NCBI RefSeq assembly: GCF_025420485.1
Contig: NZ_JAOEFD010000009.1
Span: 1 to 64,000, forward strand
DNA length: 64,000 nucleotides
DNA from: Nesterenkonia marinintestina
GTDB taxonomy: Bacteria; Actinomycetota; Actinomycetes; Actinomycetales; Micrococcaceae
Direction: 5' to 3'
Below are positions 55,101 through 63,519 of the stretch, one piece after another; the first letter of the stretch is position 1; each line of letters begins with the position of its first letter. Made by a program: the position numbers and the translations under genes. A model generated the notes under the pieces. The model ran no database searches, was not told where the DNA came from, and saw only the letters and a list, made by a program, of their open reading frames with translations.

Positions 55101-57045
55101 GTCGCACTTCTCCGAGCTCGGGATCGACTGCCAGTCGGAGGAGTTCACCGCGGTGGCCGTCGGGGACATGGCCGGAGACGTCTTCGGCAACGGCATGCTG
55201 CGCTCCGAGCACACGCTGCTGGTCGGCGCATTCAACCACCAGCACATCTTCGTCGACCCGAATCCCGACGCGGCCGCGTCCTTCGAGGAGCGGAGCCGCC
55301 TGTTCGCCGCTGACCAGTCCGGCTGGGACGCCTACGACACCTCGCTCATCTCCGAGGGCGGCGGTGTGTTCTCCCGCTCGGACAAGACCGTCAGGGTGAC
55401 CCCTCAGATGCGGGAGCGGTTCGACATCGACGGGTCCGTCTCCTCGATGACTCCTCCGGAGCTCATCAATGCGATGCTCCGCGCTCCGTCGGACCTGCTC
55501 TACAACGGCGGGATCGGCACCTACGTCAAGGGATCCGACGAGACCCATGAGTCGGTCGGCGACCGAGCGAACAACGCCGTGCGCGTCGACGGACGCGACG
55601 TGCGGGCACGGGTGATCGGCGAGGGCGGAAACCTCGGCATGACCCAGGCCGGACGCATCGAGGCCGCCCAGGCCGGAACCCTGCTGAACACCGACGCCAT
55701 CGACAACTCCGCCGGCGTCGACTGCTCCGACCATGAGGTCAACATCAAGATCCTGGTCGACCAGCTCATCGCCTCCGGTCACTTCGACGCCGACGACCGG
55801 GCGCAGCTGCTCAGGGACATGACCGACGACGTCGCCGAGCTGGTCCTGCGGAACAACCGGGACCAGAACGTGCTGCTGCTGACCGACAGGCACCGGATGG
55901 GGGACTGGTCGCCGTCGTTCCAGCGCCTGATGGTGTGGCTCGAGGAGGTCGCCGGTCTCGACCGCCGGCTCGAGGTGCTCCCCGACGATACGGACCTCGA
56001 GGCTCGCCGGGAGGCCGAACAGCCGCTGACCGCGCCCGAGCTCGCAGTGCTCGTCGCCTACGCGAAGATCCAGCTGAAGCAACAGCTGGTGTCCTCCGAC
56101 CTGCCCGACGACCCGTGGTTCCACGGCACCCTGGAGGCGTACTTCCCGGATCAGCTCTCGGAACGCTTCGCCGAGGAGCTGGGACGGCACCCCCTGCAGC
56201 GGGAGATCATCGCCAACGCCGCGGCGAACGACGTCATCAACATGGGTGGGGCGACGTTCGTCTTCCGCGCCATGGAGGAGACCTTCGCCTCCGAGGCGCA
56301 GGTCGTCCGGGCGTTCCTCATCGTCAGGGAGATCTTCGGACTGGAACGCTTCGATCAGCGGATGCGTGAGCTGCCGGTGAGCTTCCCCCGGGAGAAGTGG
56401 GCGCTGGTCTACCTGGACATGCGCCGACTGCTGGACCGGGCCGTGCGTTGGGTGCTCAACCACGGCATGTCGGCGGAGAGCATCGCCGAGGACGTCGAAG
56501 AGCTGGCCCAGCACGTCCGACCGCTGTACCGCACGCTGAGCGACCGCCTGGTCGGCACGGACCAGGAGCGGGTGGAGATCGCCCGGTCGAAGGCCGTCGC
56601 CGACGGGATGCCCGACGACCTGGCCGCCTGGGTGTCGGAGATGTTCGAGGCGTTCACCCTGCTGGACGTGGCCGATCTGGCGCGCAGCCTGGAGATGGAC
56701 TCCGAGGACGTCGCGGACGTCTACTATGCGATCTACCGGGAGTTCAGCGCCGACGCCATGCTGCAGCGGATCACCATGCTGCCCAGGAAGGACAAGTGGC
56801 AGGCGTTGGCCCGAGGGGCGCTGCGCGACGAGCTCTACCACGCCCTCCGGGAGATCTCGGAGTCGGTCCTGGTCTCCACCGAGTCCGGTGCCGCGGAGGA
56901 CCGGCTGGCGCAGTGGCGGGAGGCCAACGCCGACAAGATCACCCGCACGGAGCGGCTGGCGGCCGAGGTCGATGAGCTCACCACCGACAACATCGCCTCG
57001 CTGACGGTGCTGATGCGGCACCTGCGCGGTCTGATCGGGGTCTAG
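52198..57045 (+). CDS. NAD-specific glutamate dehydrogenase (large, 180-kDa class)
   Basis: The 1615-residue enzyme oxidises glutamate to 2-oxoglutarate and ammonia. The long N-terminal regulatory region carries ACT-like parts ([36 protein letters not shown]). The catalytic core has [43 protein letters not shown] with the conserved Lys residues, and [15 protein letters not shown] and [15 protein letters not shown] of the dinucleotide fold. ATG 52198 has AGAGG at a good distance; ATG 52192 is an alternative. It belongs to the family found in Streptomyces and mycobacteria. Confidence 0.95.
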   Translation: [1615 protein letters not shown]

Positions 57046-57053
57046 ACCGACCC

Positions 57054-58640
57054 ATGGCGATCGACGACGGGCCGCTCGCCGACCATCCCCATCTGCACGC
57101 CTCGGATCTGGAGTGGCTGCGGGCGCTGGTCGCCGACTGGCAGATGGTGGCCGACCTCGCGTTCTCGGACCTGGTGCTGTGGTTCCCGCACACCGATGAC
57201 GGCTTCGTGTCCCCCGAAGGGCGGTCCTTCCGCGCCCTGGCCCAGGCGCGTCCGTCGACGACGCAGACCGTGGTGCATCGTGACGTCGTGGGGGACAGGA
57301 TCCGTGCGGACCTGCGGCCCATGGTGGAGCGGGCCTGGCGCTATCAGGTGGAGACCCACTCCTCCGACGAGGGCCGTCCGGCTCCGGCGAGGCTGCGGGT
57401 GCGGGCGATGCCCCTGACGCGCGGCGGCCGGACCCTGGGCGTCATGACGCTGCACTACTCGGTCATCGCCCTGCGTGCCCCCTCCCGGCTGGAGCTGGTG
57501 TATCAGCAGTGCGCGGAGGATCTGCTGGCCATGGCCGCCTCGGGCCGGTGGCCCGACGTCGACCAGGAGTTCACCGGGTACGGGGGTGCGCCGCGGGTGG
57601 GCGACGGGCTGCTGCGCCTGGACGTGGAGGGCACGGTGGACTTCGCCAGCCCCAATGCGACCTCGGCGCTGTCCCGCCTGGGAGTGTCCGAGGCGCTGGA
57701 GGGTCGGTCGCTGGCCGGGATCTGTGCCGAGCTGCGCCGTGCGGTGGGCGGGATGGTCGATGAGTCCGAGCCCCTGGCGCTGACCGGGCGCCGGGCGATG
57801 CGCACCGAAGTGGAGGCCCACGGTGCGACCGTCGCCCTGCGATCGCTGCCGCTGTACCGCGGGCGTGAGCGGTTCGGCGCGATCGTGCTGTGCCGGGACA
57901 TCACCGAGCTGCGTCGTCGGGACAAGCAGCTGATGAGCAAGGACGCCACGATCAAGGAGATCCACCACCGGGTCAAGAACAACCTGCAGACGGTCTCCGC
58001 CCTGCTGCGCATGCAGTCTCGACGGATGGAGTCCGAGGACGGGCGCAGCGGACTGGCGCGGGCGATGCGCCGGGTGGAGACGATCGCGATCGTGCATGAT
58101 TCGCTGTCGAAGGGCCTGGAGGACAGCGTCGACGTCGACGAGCTGATGGGCCGGCAGCTGCGCCTGGCCGCCGAGATGGCGGAGTCGGGGCATCGGGCGC
58201 GCACGGTGCTCGACGGATCCTTCGGCCACCTCCCTCCCGACATGGTGACCCCGCTGGCGCTGGTGATCACCGAGGTGGTGGCCAATGCGGTCGAGCACGG
58301 CTTCGGCGACGATCCGCACCGCGCGGAGATCGAGGTGGTGATGAGGGTGCGCCGTCGCACCGACGCCGCGGGCCGTCAGAGCCTGGAGCTGGAGATCGTC
58401 GACGACGGCGTCGGAGTCCCCGAGGGGGAGTGGACTCCGGGGCTCGGACTGCAGATCGTGCGCACCCTGGTGCGCGGCGAACTGTCCGGGACCATCGAGT
58501 GGACGGCGCCGGTCACCGGGGACGCCTCGGGGGCTGCGGAGGCGGCTGCGGTGGCGGCTGCGGGAACCTCCGGACAGACGACGGAGAGGACCGGTACGCG
58601 CGTGCTGCTGCGCGCTCCGATCCTCTCCGTGCAGAGCTGA
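57054..58640 (+). CDS. pdtaS: Sensor histidine kinase PdtaS
   Basis: The 528-residue cytosolic kinase has a GAF-like N-terminal domain (EWLRALVADWQMVADLAFSDLVLWF), a PAS domain (LRLDVEGTVDFASPNATSALSRLG...LPLYRGRERFGAIVLCRDIT), a HisKA_2 H-box with His304/His305 in KEIHHRVKNNLQTVSALLRMQSRRM, and the ATPase (EVVANAVEHGF, DDGVGVPEGEW, LGLQIVRTLV). A C-terminal Ala-rich insert (AAEAAAVAAAGTSGQTTERTG) interrupts the last strand. In Mycobacterium PdtaS lies next to whiB1, as here; the partner PdtaR is not in the window. Confidence 0.92.
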   Translation: MAIDDGPLADHPHLHASDLEWLRALVADWQMVADLAFSDLVLWFPHTDDGFVSPEGRSFRALAQARPSTTQTVVHRDVVGDRIRADLRPMVERAWRYQVETHSSDEGRPAPARLRVRAMPLTRGGRTLGVMTLHYSVIALRAPSRLELVYQQCAEDLLAMAASGRWPDVDQEFTGYGGAPRVGDGLLRLDVEGTVDFASPNATSALSRLGVSEALEGRSLAGICAELRRAVGGMVDESEPLALTGRRAMRTEVEAHGATVALRSLPLYRGRERFGAIVLCRDITELRRRDKQLMSKDATIKEIHHRVKNNLQTVSALLRMQSRRMESEDGRSGLARAMRRVETIAIVHDSLSKGLEDSVDVDELMGRQLRLAAEMAESGHRARTVLDGSFGHLPPDMVTPLALVITEVVANAVEHGFGDDPHRAEIEVVMRVRRRTDAAGRQSLELEIVDDGVGVPEGEWTPGLGLQIVRTLVRGELSGTIEWTAPVTGDASGAAEAAAVAAAGTSGQTTERTGTRVLLRAPILSVQS

Positions 58641-58659
58641 AGGTCTGAGGTGAGTCGCC

Positions 58660-58908
58660 TCAGGAGGCCCGGCGCGCCCGGGCGGCGCGACGCTTGAGGG
58701 CGCGGCGCTCGTCCTCGCTCATCCCGCCCCAGACTCCGGCGTCCTGGCCGGTCTCCATGGCCCACTGCAGGCAGGTGTCCATCACCGGGCACCGGCGGCA
58801 GACGCTCTTGGCCTCTTCGATCTGAAGAAGGGCGGGGCCGGTGTTGCCGACCGGGAAGAAGAGCTCGGGGTCCTTGTCCAGGCATGCTGCGCGGCTGCGC
58901 CAGTCCAT
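58660..58908 (-). CDS. whiB1: WhiB1-type iron-sulfur regulator
   Basis: The 82-residue WhiB protein has the four cluster Cys (AAC, CRRC, DTC), the turn GVWGGMSEDERRALKRR and the start DWRSRAACLDKDPELFFPVGN, which nearly matches mycobacterial WhiB1. WhiB1 binds an NO-sensitive [4Fe-4S] cluster and sigma-A. ATG 58908 (MDWRS) matches WhiB1; a GTG three codons upstream has AGGAG closer. It is convergent with pdtaS. Confidence 0.94.
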   Translation of the reverse strand: MDWRSRAACLDKDPELFFPVGNTGPALLQIEEAKSVCRRCPVMDTCLQWAMETGQDAGVWGGMSEDERRALKRRAARARRAS

Positions 58909-59282
58909 CGTGATCACTACTCCTCGTGCTGTTCGAGCACCGGTGCCGTCGGGGGCCGCATCCGGCGTCGGTGGGCATGTCGTCCCGCGACCGGTCCGGG
59001 ATGATGCGGTCAGGGGCGTCGTGTCCGGGCCCCGACAGGGCCGGTCACGGATCTCGGACGATCCGTCCGGCTGTGTGCGGGTGGGGAGGGGTCAGGACGC
59101 ACCTGTCTTGCTGTTCACTCAAGCGTGTCACGTGAACAGTGGGCGAACAAGGGGTGTTCGTCACAGCTCGTCGCCCAGACCTGTGGCGTTGATCACCTGT
59201 GTGGGCCGCTTCCGGCGTCACCGGGGTCCGCCGGCCCGGCGCGACGACGGTCGTGTGGTCGGACGGGTGGTTGAATGGGGCC
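58909..59282. other. whiB1 upstream region
   Basis: The 374 nt between whiB1 and the membrane protein gene hold no gene. The stretch contains GTGCT-GTTCG-AGCAC (58926-58940), GTGATCAC (58910-58917) and the dyads listed at 59111-59160, so it is mainly regulatory. Confidence 0.5.
59111..59160. promoter_or_regulatory. Two inverted repeats between whiB1 and the next gene
   Basis: CTGTTCAC (59111-59118) and GTGAACAG (59132-59139) form an 8-bp dyad with 13 bp between. CGAACA-AGGGG-TGTTCG (59144-59160) follows. Both use TGTTC/GAACA half-sites, so one factor could bind both. Confidence 0.5.
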
Positions 59283-59759
59283 ATGGCAACCGGCTCCGGG
59301 GAGGATCTCACCCCAGACTTCAACAGGCCTCAGCAGCCCCGCCGCTTCACGCAGGCCCGACCGCGCCCCGTCGCCGTCTGGGTGCTCTTCCTGATCCTGT
59401 TCGTCCAGGGCGTCGCGGTCCTGTGGACGACGGTCGGCTCCGTCGTCGCCGGGGAGGCCGAGGTGCTCGACGCCGTCGGTCAGATCATGCTGATCGGGCT
59501 CTACGTCGCCGTCGGGATCCTGCTGATCGTCCTCGGCTTCCGCCTGTTCCTGGGCCATCCCGGTGCGCGTACCCCCACCGTGCTCGCGCAGTTCATGATC
59601 GTCGTGCTGTCCTTCAGCTTCTTCGCCGGAGGGGCGCCGCTGGTCGGCATGCTGTTCCTGGTCCCGGCCGCGACGGCGCTGCTGCTGGCCTTCATCCGCC
59701 CCACTCAGAAGTGGTTGGACCAGGACTCCGGCCTGCCCGAGGACTCCGCGGGAGCCTGA
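59283..59759 (+). CDS. Small membrane protein, unknown function
   Basis: The 158-residue protein has a short hydrophilic N-terminus (SGEDLTPDFNRPQQPRRF) and four spans, e.g. VAVWVLFLILFVQGVAVLW, LIGLYVAVGILLIVLGFRL and VLAQFMIVVLSFSFF. It resembles widespread actinobacterial four-helix membrane proteins without a known role. ATG 59283 is chosen since the frame upstream lacks homology. It is convergent with the DUF1844 gene. Confidence 0.75.
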   Translation: MATGSGEDLTPDFNRPQQPRRFTQARPRPVAVWVLFLILFVQGVAVLWTTVGSVVAGEAEVLDAVGQIMLIGLYVAVGILLIVLGFRLFLGHPGARTPTVLAQFMIVVLSFSFFAGGAPLVGMLFLVPAATALLLAFIRPTQKWLDQDSGLPEDSAGA

Positions 59760-59779
59760 CCCGGGCAGGGCCGAGCGGC

Positions 59780-60211
59780 TCAGCTGACGGGGCCGGTCCA
59801 CTTCTCGCCCGGGCCCCTGCCGGGAGCATCGGGGACCGACGAGGCCTCCCGGAAGGCGAGCTGCAGGGAGCGGAGCCCGTCCCGCAGGGGAGCGGCATGG
59901 GTCCCGCCCACCTCGGGGGCGGCCGCGGTCACCAGTCCGGCCAGAGCGGTGATGAGCTTCCGCGCCTCGTCGAGGTCCTGGAGCTCATCGGCCCGCTCGT
60001 CGTCGGCCAGTCCGGTCTTCACCGCGGCGGCGCTCATCAGGTGCACGCAGACGGTGTTGATCAGCTCCACCGCCGGGACTTCGGCGATGTCGCGAGACTG
60101 CTGGTCCACGGCCTCCCGCACCTGGTCCTGCCGGGCCTCGTCGGCGTCTGCACCGACAGTGCCGGCGGGCTCCCGGGCCGCTTCGGGGCGGCTGTTCTGC
60201 TGACTCTCCAT
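59780..60211 (-). CDS. DUF1844-domain protein
   Basis: The 143-residue protein has the DUF1844 pattern: a charged N-terminus, then IAEVPAVELINTVCVHLMSAAAVKTGL and LDEARKLITALAGLVTAA, followed by LRSLQLAFREAS. It is found next to infC in many actinobacteria, here divergent from it. No enzyme motif is seen. ATG 60211 fits the family start. Confidence 0.85.
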   Translation of the reverse strand: MESQQNSRPEAAREPAGTVGADADEARQDQVREAVDQQSRDIAEVPAVELINTVCVHLMSAAAVKTGLADDERADELQDLDEARKLITALAGLVTAAAPEVGGTHAAPLRDGLRSLQLAFREASSVPDAPGRGPGEKWTGPVS

Positions 60212-60385
60212 GCTGGTAAGCTTGTCACAGTCCCTGTCCAGCGTGTGCAGTGAGTCGCCGCAAGTCGGCATGCCTCCGCCCGGATCTCTCGTCCGAGGTG
60301 CGGAGGGGCTCCCGGCCAGAGCGCCCGGCACCCGGACGGCAGACGCATCACTCGTCATATCCACTCATTCACAGGAGTCAGCAAG

Positions 60386-61072
60386 ATCAGCGAACCACGC
60401 ATCAATGAACGGATCCGAGTCCCGGAGGTCCGACTGGTCGGCCCGCAGGGCGAGCAGGTCGGCATCGTGCGAGTCGAGGACGCCATGCGGCTCGCGGCAG
60501 AGGCGGATCTGGACCTCGTGGAGGTGGCGCCGAGGGCCAAGCCTCCGGTCTGCAAGCTGATGGACTTCGGCAAGTGGAAGTATGAGGCGGCGGTCAAGGC
60601 CCGCGAGTCGCGGAAGAACCAGACGACCACCACCCTCAAGGAAGTCCGCTTCCGACTGAAGATCGACGACCACGACTATGAGACCAAGGTCGGTCACGCC
60701 CGGCGCTTCCTGGCGGCCGGCGACAAGGTCAAGTCCATGATCCAGTTCCGCGGCCGTGAGCAGCAGCGCCCGGAGATGGGCGTGAGGCTGCTGCAGCGCT
60801 TCGCGGCCGACGTCGAGGACCTGGGCTCGGTCGAATCCGCTCCGCGCCAGGACGGCCGTCACATGGTCATGGTCGTCGGCCCGCTGAAGACCAAGGCCGA
60901 GGCCAAGAAGGAGGAGGCTGCGCAGGCCTCCGAGGAGAAGGACGAGCGGAAGAGCCAGGGTTCCCGCCGCCAGCGGAAGAACCAGGAGCAGAAGCCGCAG
61001 GTCTCCACCGAGAAGAAGCCGCTGTCGAACTCGATGGCGGACTACCTTCCGGACGAGCTCAAGAACCTCTGA
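60386..61072 (+). CDS. infC: Translation initiation factor IF-3
   Basis: IF-3 controls start-codon choice and subunit splitting. Family sequence begins [19 protein letters not shown] from ATC at 60386, with AGGAG at 60373-60377. The nearest ATG/GTG/TTG start in frame is GTG 60467, which would cut the first 27 residues, including the conserved [13 protein letters not shown]. So the real start is very probably the non-standard ATC, as with the AUU of E. coli infC, which is used for self-regulation. The rest is normal: [59 protein letters not shown], and a Lys/Glu-rich C-terminal extension. It is 228 residues long. Confidence 0.9.
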   Translation: MSEPRINERIRVPEVRLVGPQGEQVGIVRVEDAMRLAAEADLDLVEVAPRAKPPVCKLMDFGKWKYEAAVKARESRKNQTTTTLKEVRFRLKIDDHDYETKVGHARRFLAAGDKVKSMIQFRGREQQRPEMGVRLLQRFAADVEDLGSVESAPRQDGRHMVMVVGPLKTKAEAKKEEAAQASEEKDERKSQGSRRQRKNQEQKPQVSTEKKPLSNSMADYLPDELKNL

Positions 61073-61107
61073 GCACCGCCCGGCTCCCCATCCTGCGCCC
61101 GATGGCG

Positions 61108-61393
61108 TAGGATGGGTCGTCGGGTTCGAGGCGGATCCGCGCCCCCGGGCTGAGACGACGACGTCGTCGCGTCCCAAACAGGGGCGCCCAGGGATCCGCC
61201 TCACCCGTACAAGGGGGCCGCAGTCCGGCACCGCAGCATCGTCGCCGTGCGACGGAGCCGCCGGTCGACGGGCTGATCGGCCCCACCTCTGCGCCGCCGC
61301 GCAGGACCACGTGGGTCGGCTCCGAGCCGGTCCCCCGGGTCCGCCGCGCACAGGTGCTGCAGGTCCGCACGAAAGACAAGGGAGAACGGCACC
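61108..61393 (+). promoter_or_regulatory. Structured leader of rpmI-rplT with promoter
   Basis: TAGGAT at 61108-61113 is a plausible -10. Downstream, GAGGCGGATCC (61128-61138) pairs with GGATCCGCCTC (61192-61202), and inside it GCGCCCC (61139-61145) with GGGGCGC (61181-61187), around a third stem CGACGACGTCGTCG at 61155-61168. The 280-nt leader has no ORF. Ribosomal protein L20 leaders occur at this place in other phyla, so autoregulation is likely. Confidence 0.6.
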
Positions 61394-61588
61394 ATGCCGA
61401 AGATGAAGACCCACAGCGGGGCCAAGAAGCGGTTCAAGCTGACCGGCTCCGGCAAGATCAAGCGCCAGCAGGCCAACCGCCGGCACTACCTGGAGCACAA
61501 GTCTTCGCGCCTGACGCGCCGTCTGGCCGGTGACCGCATCGTCACCAAGGCCGACGAGCACCGCATCAGGCGGATGCTGGGCATCTGA
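61394..61588 (+). CDS. rpmI: 50S ribosomal protein L35
   Basis: The 64-residue protein is basic throughout: [20 protein letters not shown] and [15 protein letters not shown] are characteristic of L35. GGAGAACGGC gives the ribosome binding site before ATG 61394. It is part of infC-rpmI-rplT, the usual operon. Confidence 0.97.
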   Translation: MPKMKTHSGAKKRFKLTGSGKIKRQQANRRHYLEHKSSRLTRRLAGDRIVTKADEHRIRRMLGI

Positions 61589-61676
61589 TCACCCTTCGGG
61601 GGACCGATGCGCCGACGGCGCCCGCCGTCGTCGGCCGAGCGACAGACGAAGACTTCGAGACTCGAGGAGATCGCAC

Positions 61677-62063
61677 ATGGCACGTGTGAAGAGGGCGATG
61701 AACGCCCACAAGAAGCGCCGGGTGGTCCTGTCCCGCGCGTCGGGCTACCGCGGACAGCGCTCGCGCCTGTACCGCAAGGCCAAGGAGCAGCTGCTCCACT
61801 CGTACACCTACAACTACCAGCACCGCCGCAAGCGCAAGGGCGACTTCCGTCGCCTGTGGATCCAGCGCATCAATGCCGCCGCGCGCGCCCACGGCATGAC
61901 CTACAACCGCTTCATCCAGGGCCTGAAGGCCGCTGAGGTCGAGGTGGACCGTCGCATGCTGGCCGAGCTGGCCGTCTCCGACGCCGAGGCCTTCAAGGCC
62001 CTCGTCGAGCAGGCCCGTGCTGCTCTGCCGCAGGACGTCAACGCTCCGAAGTCCGCAGCCTGA
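61677..62063 (+). CDS. rplT: 50S ribosomal protein L20
   Basis: The 128-residue assembly protein binds 23S rRNA and in many bacteria represses its own operon. It begins [29 protein letters not shown], followed by [33 protein letters not shown]-type sequence (observed [16 protein letters not shown]). ATG 61677 with GAGGAG upstream. It lies 88 nt after rpmI. Confidence 0.97.
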   Translation: MARVKRAMNAHKKRRVVLSRASGYRGQRSRLYRKAKEQLLHSYTYNYQHRRKRKGDFRRLWIQRINAAARAHGMTYNRFIQGLKAAEVEVDRRMLAELAVSDAEAFKALVEQARAALPQDVNAPKSAA

Positions 62064-62100
62064 GCCGGTTCCGGCTTCGACACCACGGACTGACCGCGCG

Positions 62101-63054
62101 ATGACGGTCGCAGAACGCCCCGCCGAGAGGCTGACCAACCCCCGGGCCGACCGGGTCAGGAAGGTCGCCTCCCTGGCGGGGCGTTCTGCGCGTCAGCGCA
62201 CCGGTCTCTTCCTCGTCGAGGGACCTCAGGCCGTCCGAGAGGCCCTGCTGGCCTGGTTGGCGGAGCACGAGAGTCCCGGCGACGACGCCTCCGCCCACGG
62301 CGCTCGGTTCCGAGCGTCCCAGCTCGACGCGGTCTACTTCGACGACGACGTCCTCTCCCGCCACGCGGACGTGGCCGCGCTCGTCGAACGGCTGCGCACG
62401 GTCCTCTTCGACCCCGCCCGGGAGCTCGCGCGGGAGGACCGGATCTTCCTGCGAGAAGCCTCGGGTGAGGTCATCGCCGCGATGTGCGACGCCGTCGCTC
62501 CGCAGGGGATCGTCGCGGTGTGCCGCATCCCCGGTCGGGGTCGCGGCACGGGGTTCGACGTTCAGGGGCTGCGCCTGGGAGCGGCGCTGTGCCGCCTGCA
62601 GGATCCGGGGAACGTCGGCACCGTGATCCGGACCGCCGATGCCGCCGGGGCCGACGTCGTGCTGCTGAGCGAGGGGACTGTGGACGTCTTCAGCCCCAAG
62701 GTCGTCCGCTCCGCCGCCGGCTCGCACTTCCACCTGCCGCTGGTCCCGGCCGCCGCGCTGACCGAGCAGGTCTCGGAGCTCCGCGCAGCCGGAGTGCAGG
62801 TCCTCGCCGCCGCGGGGGAGGGGCCGACCTCCCTGACCGACGGCGGACTGCGGCTCGGGGCGCCGACCCTCTGGCTCTTCGGCAACGAGGGTGCCGGCCT
62901 CTCCGCCGAGGAGCAGGAGCTGGCCGACGATCGGGTCTCCATACCGCTCTACGGACGTGCGGAGTCCCTGAACGTGGCCACCGCCGCCACCGTATGCCTG
63001 TACGCCTCCGCGATGGCGCAGAACGCCGAGCCCTCCGACGGCGACGCCGCATGA
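62101..63054 (+). CDS. SpoU-family (TrmH-like) RNA 2'-O-methyltransferase
   Basis: The 317-residue protein has an N-terminal substrate-binding part (SARQRTGLFLVEGPQAVREALLA) and a SPOUT fold: LCRLQDPGNVGTVIRTADAAGADVVLL (motif 1), LWLFGNEGAGLSAEEQELAD (motif 2) and IPLYGRAESLNVATAATVCLYASA (motif 3). This is typical of the rRNA methyltransferase placed after rplT in actinobacteria. ATG 62101 is chosen because the frame before it is a rplT shadow. Confidence 0.92.
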   Translation: MTVAERPAERLTNPRADRVRKVASLAGRSARQRTGLFLVEGPQAVREALLAWLAEHESPGDDASAHGARFRASQLDAVYFDDDVLSRHADVAALVERLRTVLFDPARELAREDRIFLREASGEVIAAMCDAVAPQGIVAVCRIPGRGRGTGFDVQGLRLGAALCRLQDPGNVGTVIRTADAAGADVVLLSEGTVDVFSPKVVRSAAGSHFHLPLVPAAALTEQVSELRAAGVQVLAAAGEGPTSLTDGGLRLGAPTLWLFGNEGAGLSAEEQELADDRVSIPLYGRAESLNVATAATVCLYASAMAQNAEPSDGDAA

Positions 63055-63356
63055 GCCGCTCCGCCGAGAACACGGGCTTCACCTGCCTCAGCTGCGGGAC
63101 CGAGGTCCGCGCCCAGTCCGGAGGCAGCTATCGGAACCACTGCCCCGTGTGCCTGCACTCCTGCCACGTGGATATGACGCCGGGGGACCGGGCCGCCGGC
63201 TGCGGTGCCGTCATGGCCCCGGTGGCGGTGGACCATTCGGGGAAGAAGGGCTTCGTCCTGGTCCACCGCTGCACCGCCTGCGGGAGCGAGGACCGGAACC
63301 GGCTGGCCCCCGACGACGACATGGACGCCGTCATCGCCCTCCAGCGCCCCCGCTGA
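63051..63356 (+). CDS. RNHCP-domain protein
   Basis: The 101-residue protein has a zinc-ribbon-like pattern (TCLSCGTEVRAQ, RNHCPVCLHSCHVD, HRCTACGSEDRNRLAPDD) that defines the RNHCP family. Four Cys pairs suggest two metal sites. Its ATG overlaps the stop of the methyltransferase gene (ATGA), suggesting a functional link to RNA modification or ribosomes. Confidence 0.9.
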   Translation: MSRSAENTGFTCLSCGTEVRAQSGGSYRNHCPVCLHSCHVDMTPGDRAAGCGAVMAPVAVDHSGKKGFVLVHRCTACGSEDRNRLAPDDDMDAVIALQRPR

Positions 63357-63519
63357 GCCCGGGACCGCTCAGTCGGCGGGAGTGAAGCCGGTGCTGACGT
63401 CGAACTCTGGTGTGCATTCGATCCGGAGTCTCGCGAGACGACCTTGTCAGGCCCTGTAGCCTGAAGAGTGTCGACAGCTCAGCGATGTCGCCGAAAGGTC
63501 TCGGCGGCGCAGAGGGAGG

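Noticed and set aside
59144-59160. LexA (SOS) box CGAAC-N-GTTCG
   Set aside because: The actinobacterial box has four bases between half-sites; here there are seven.
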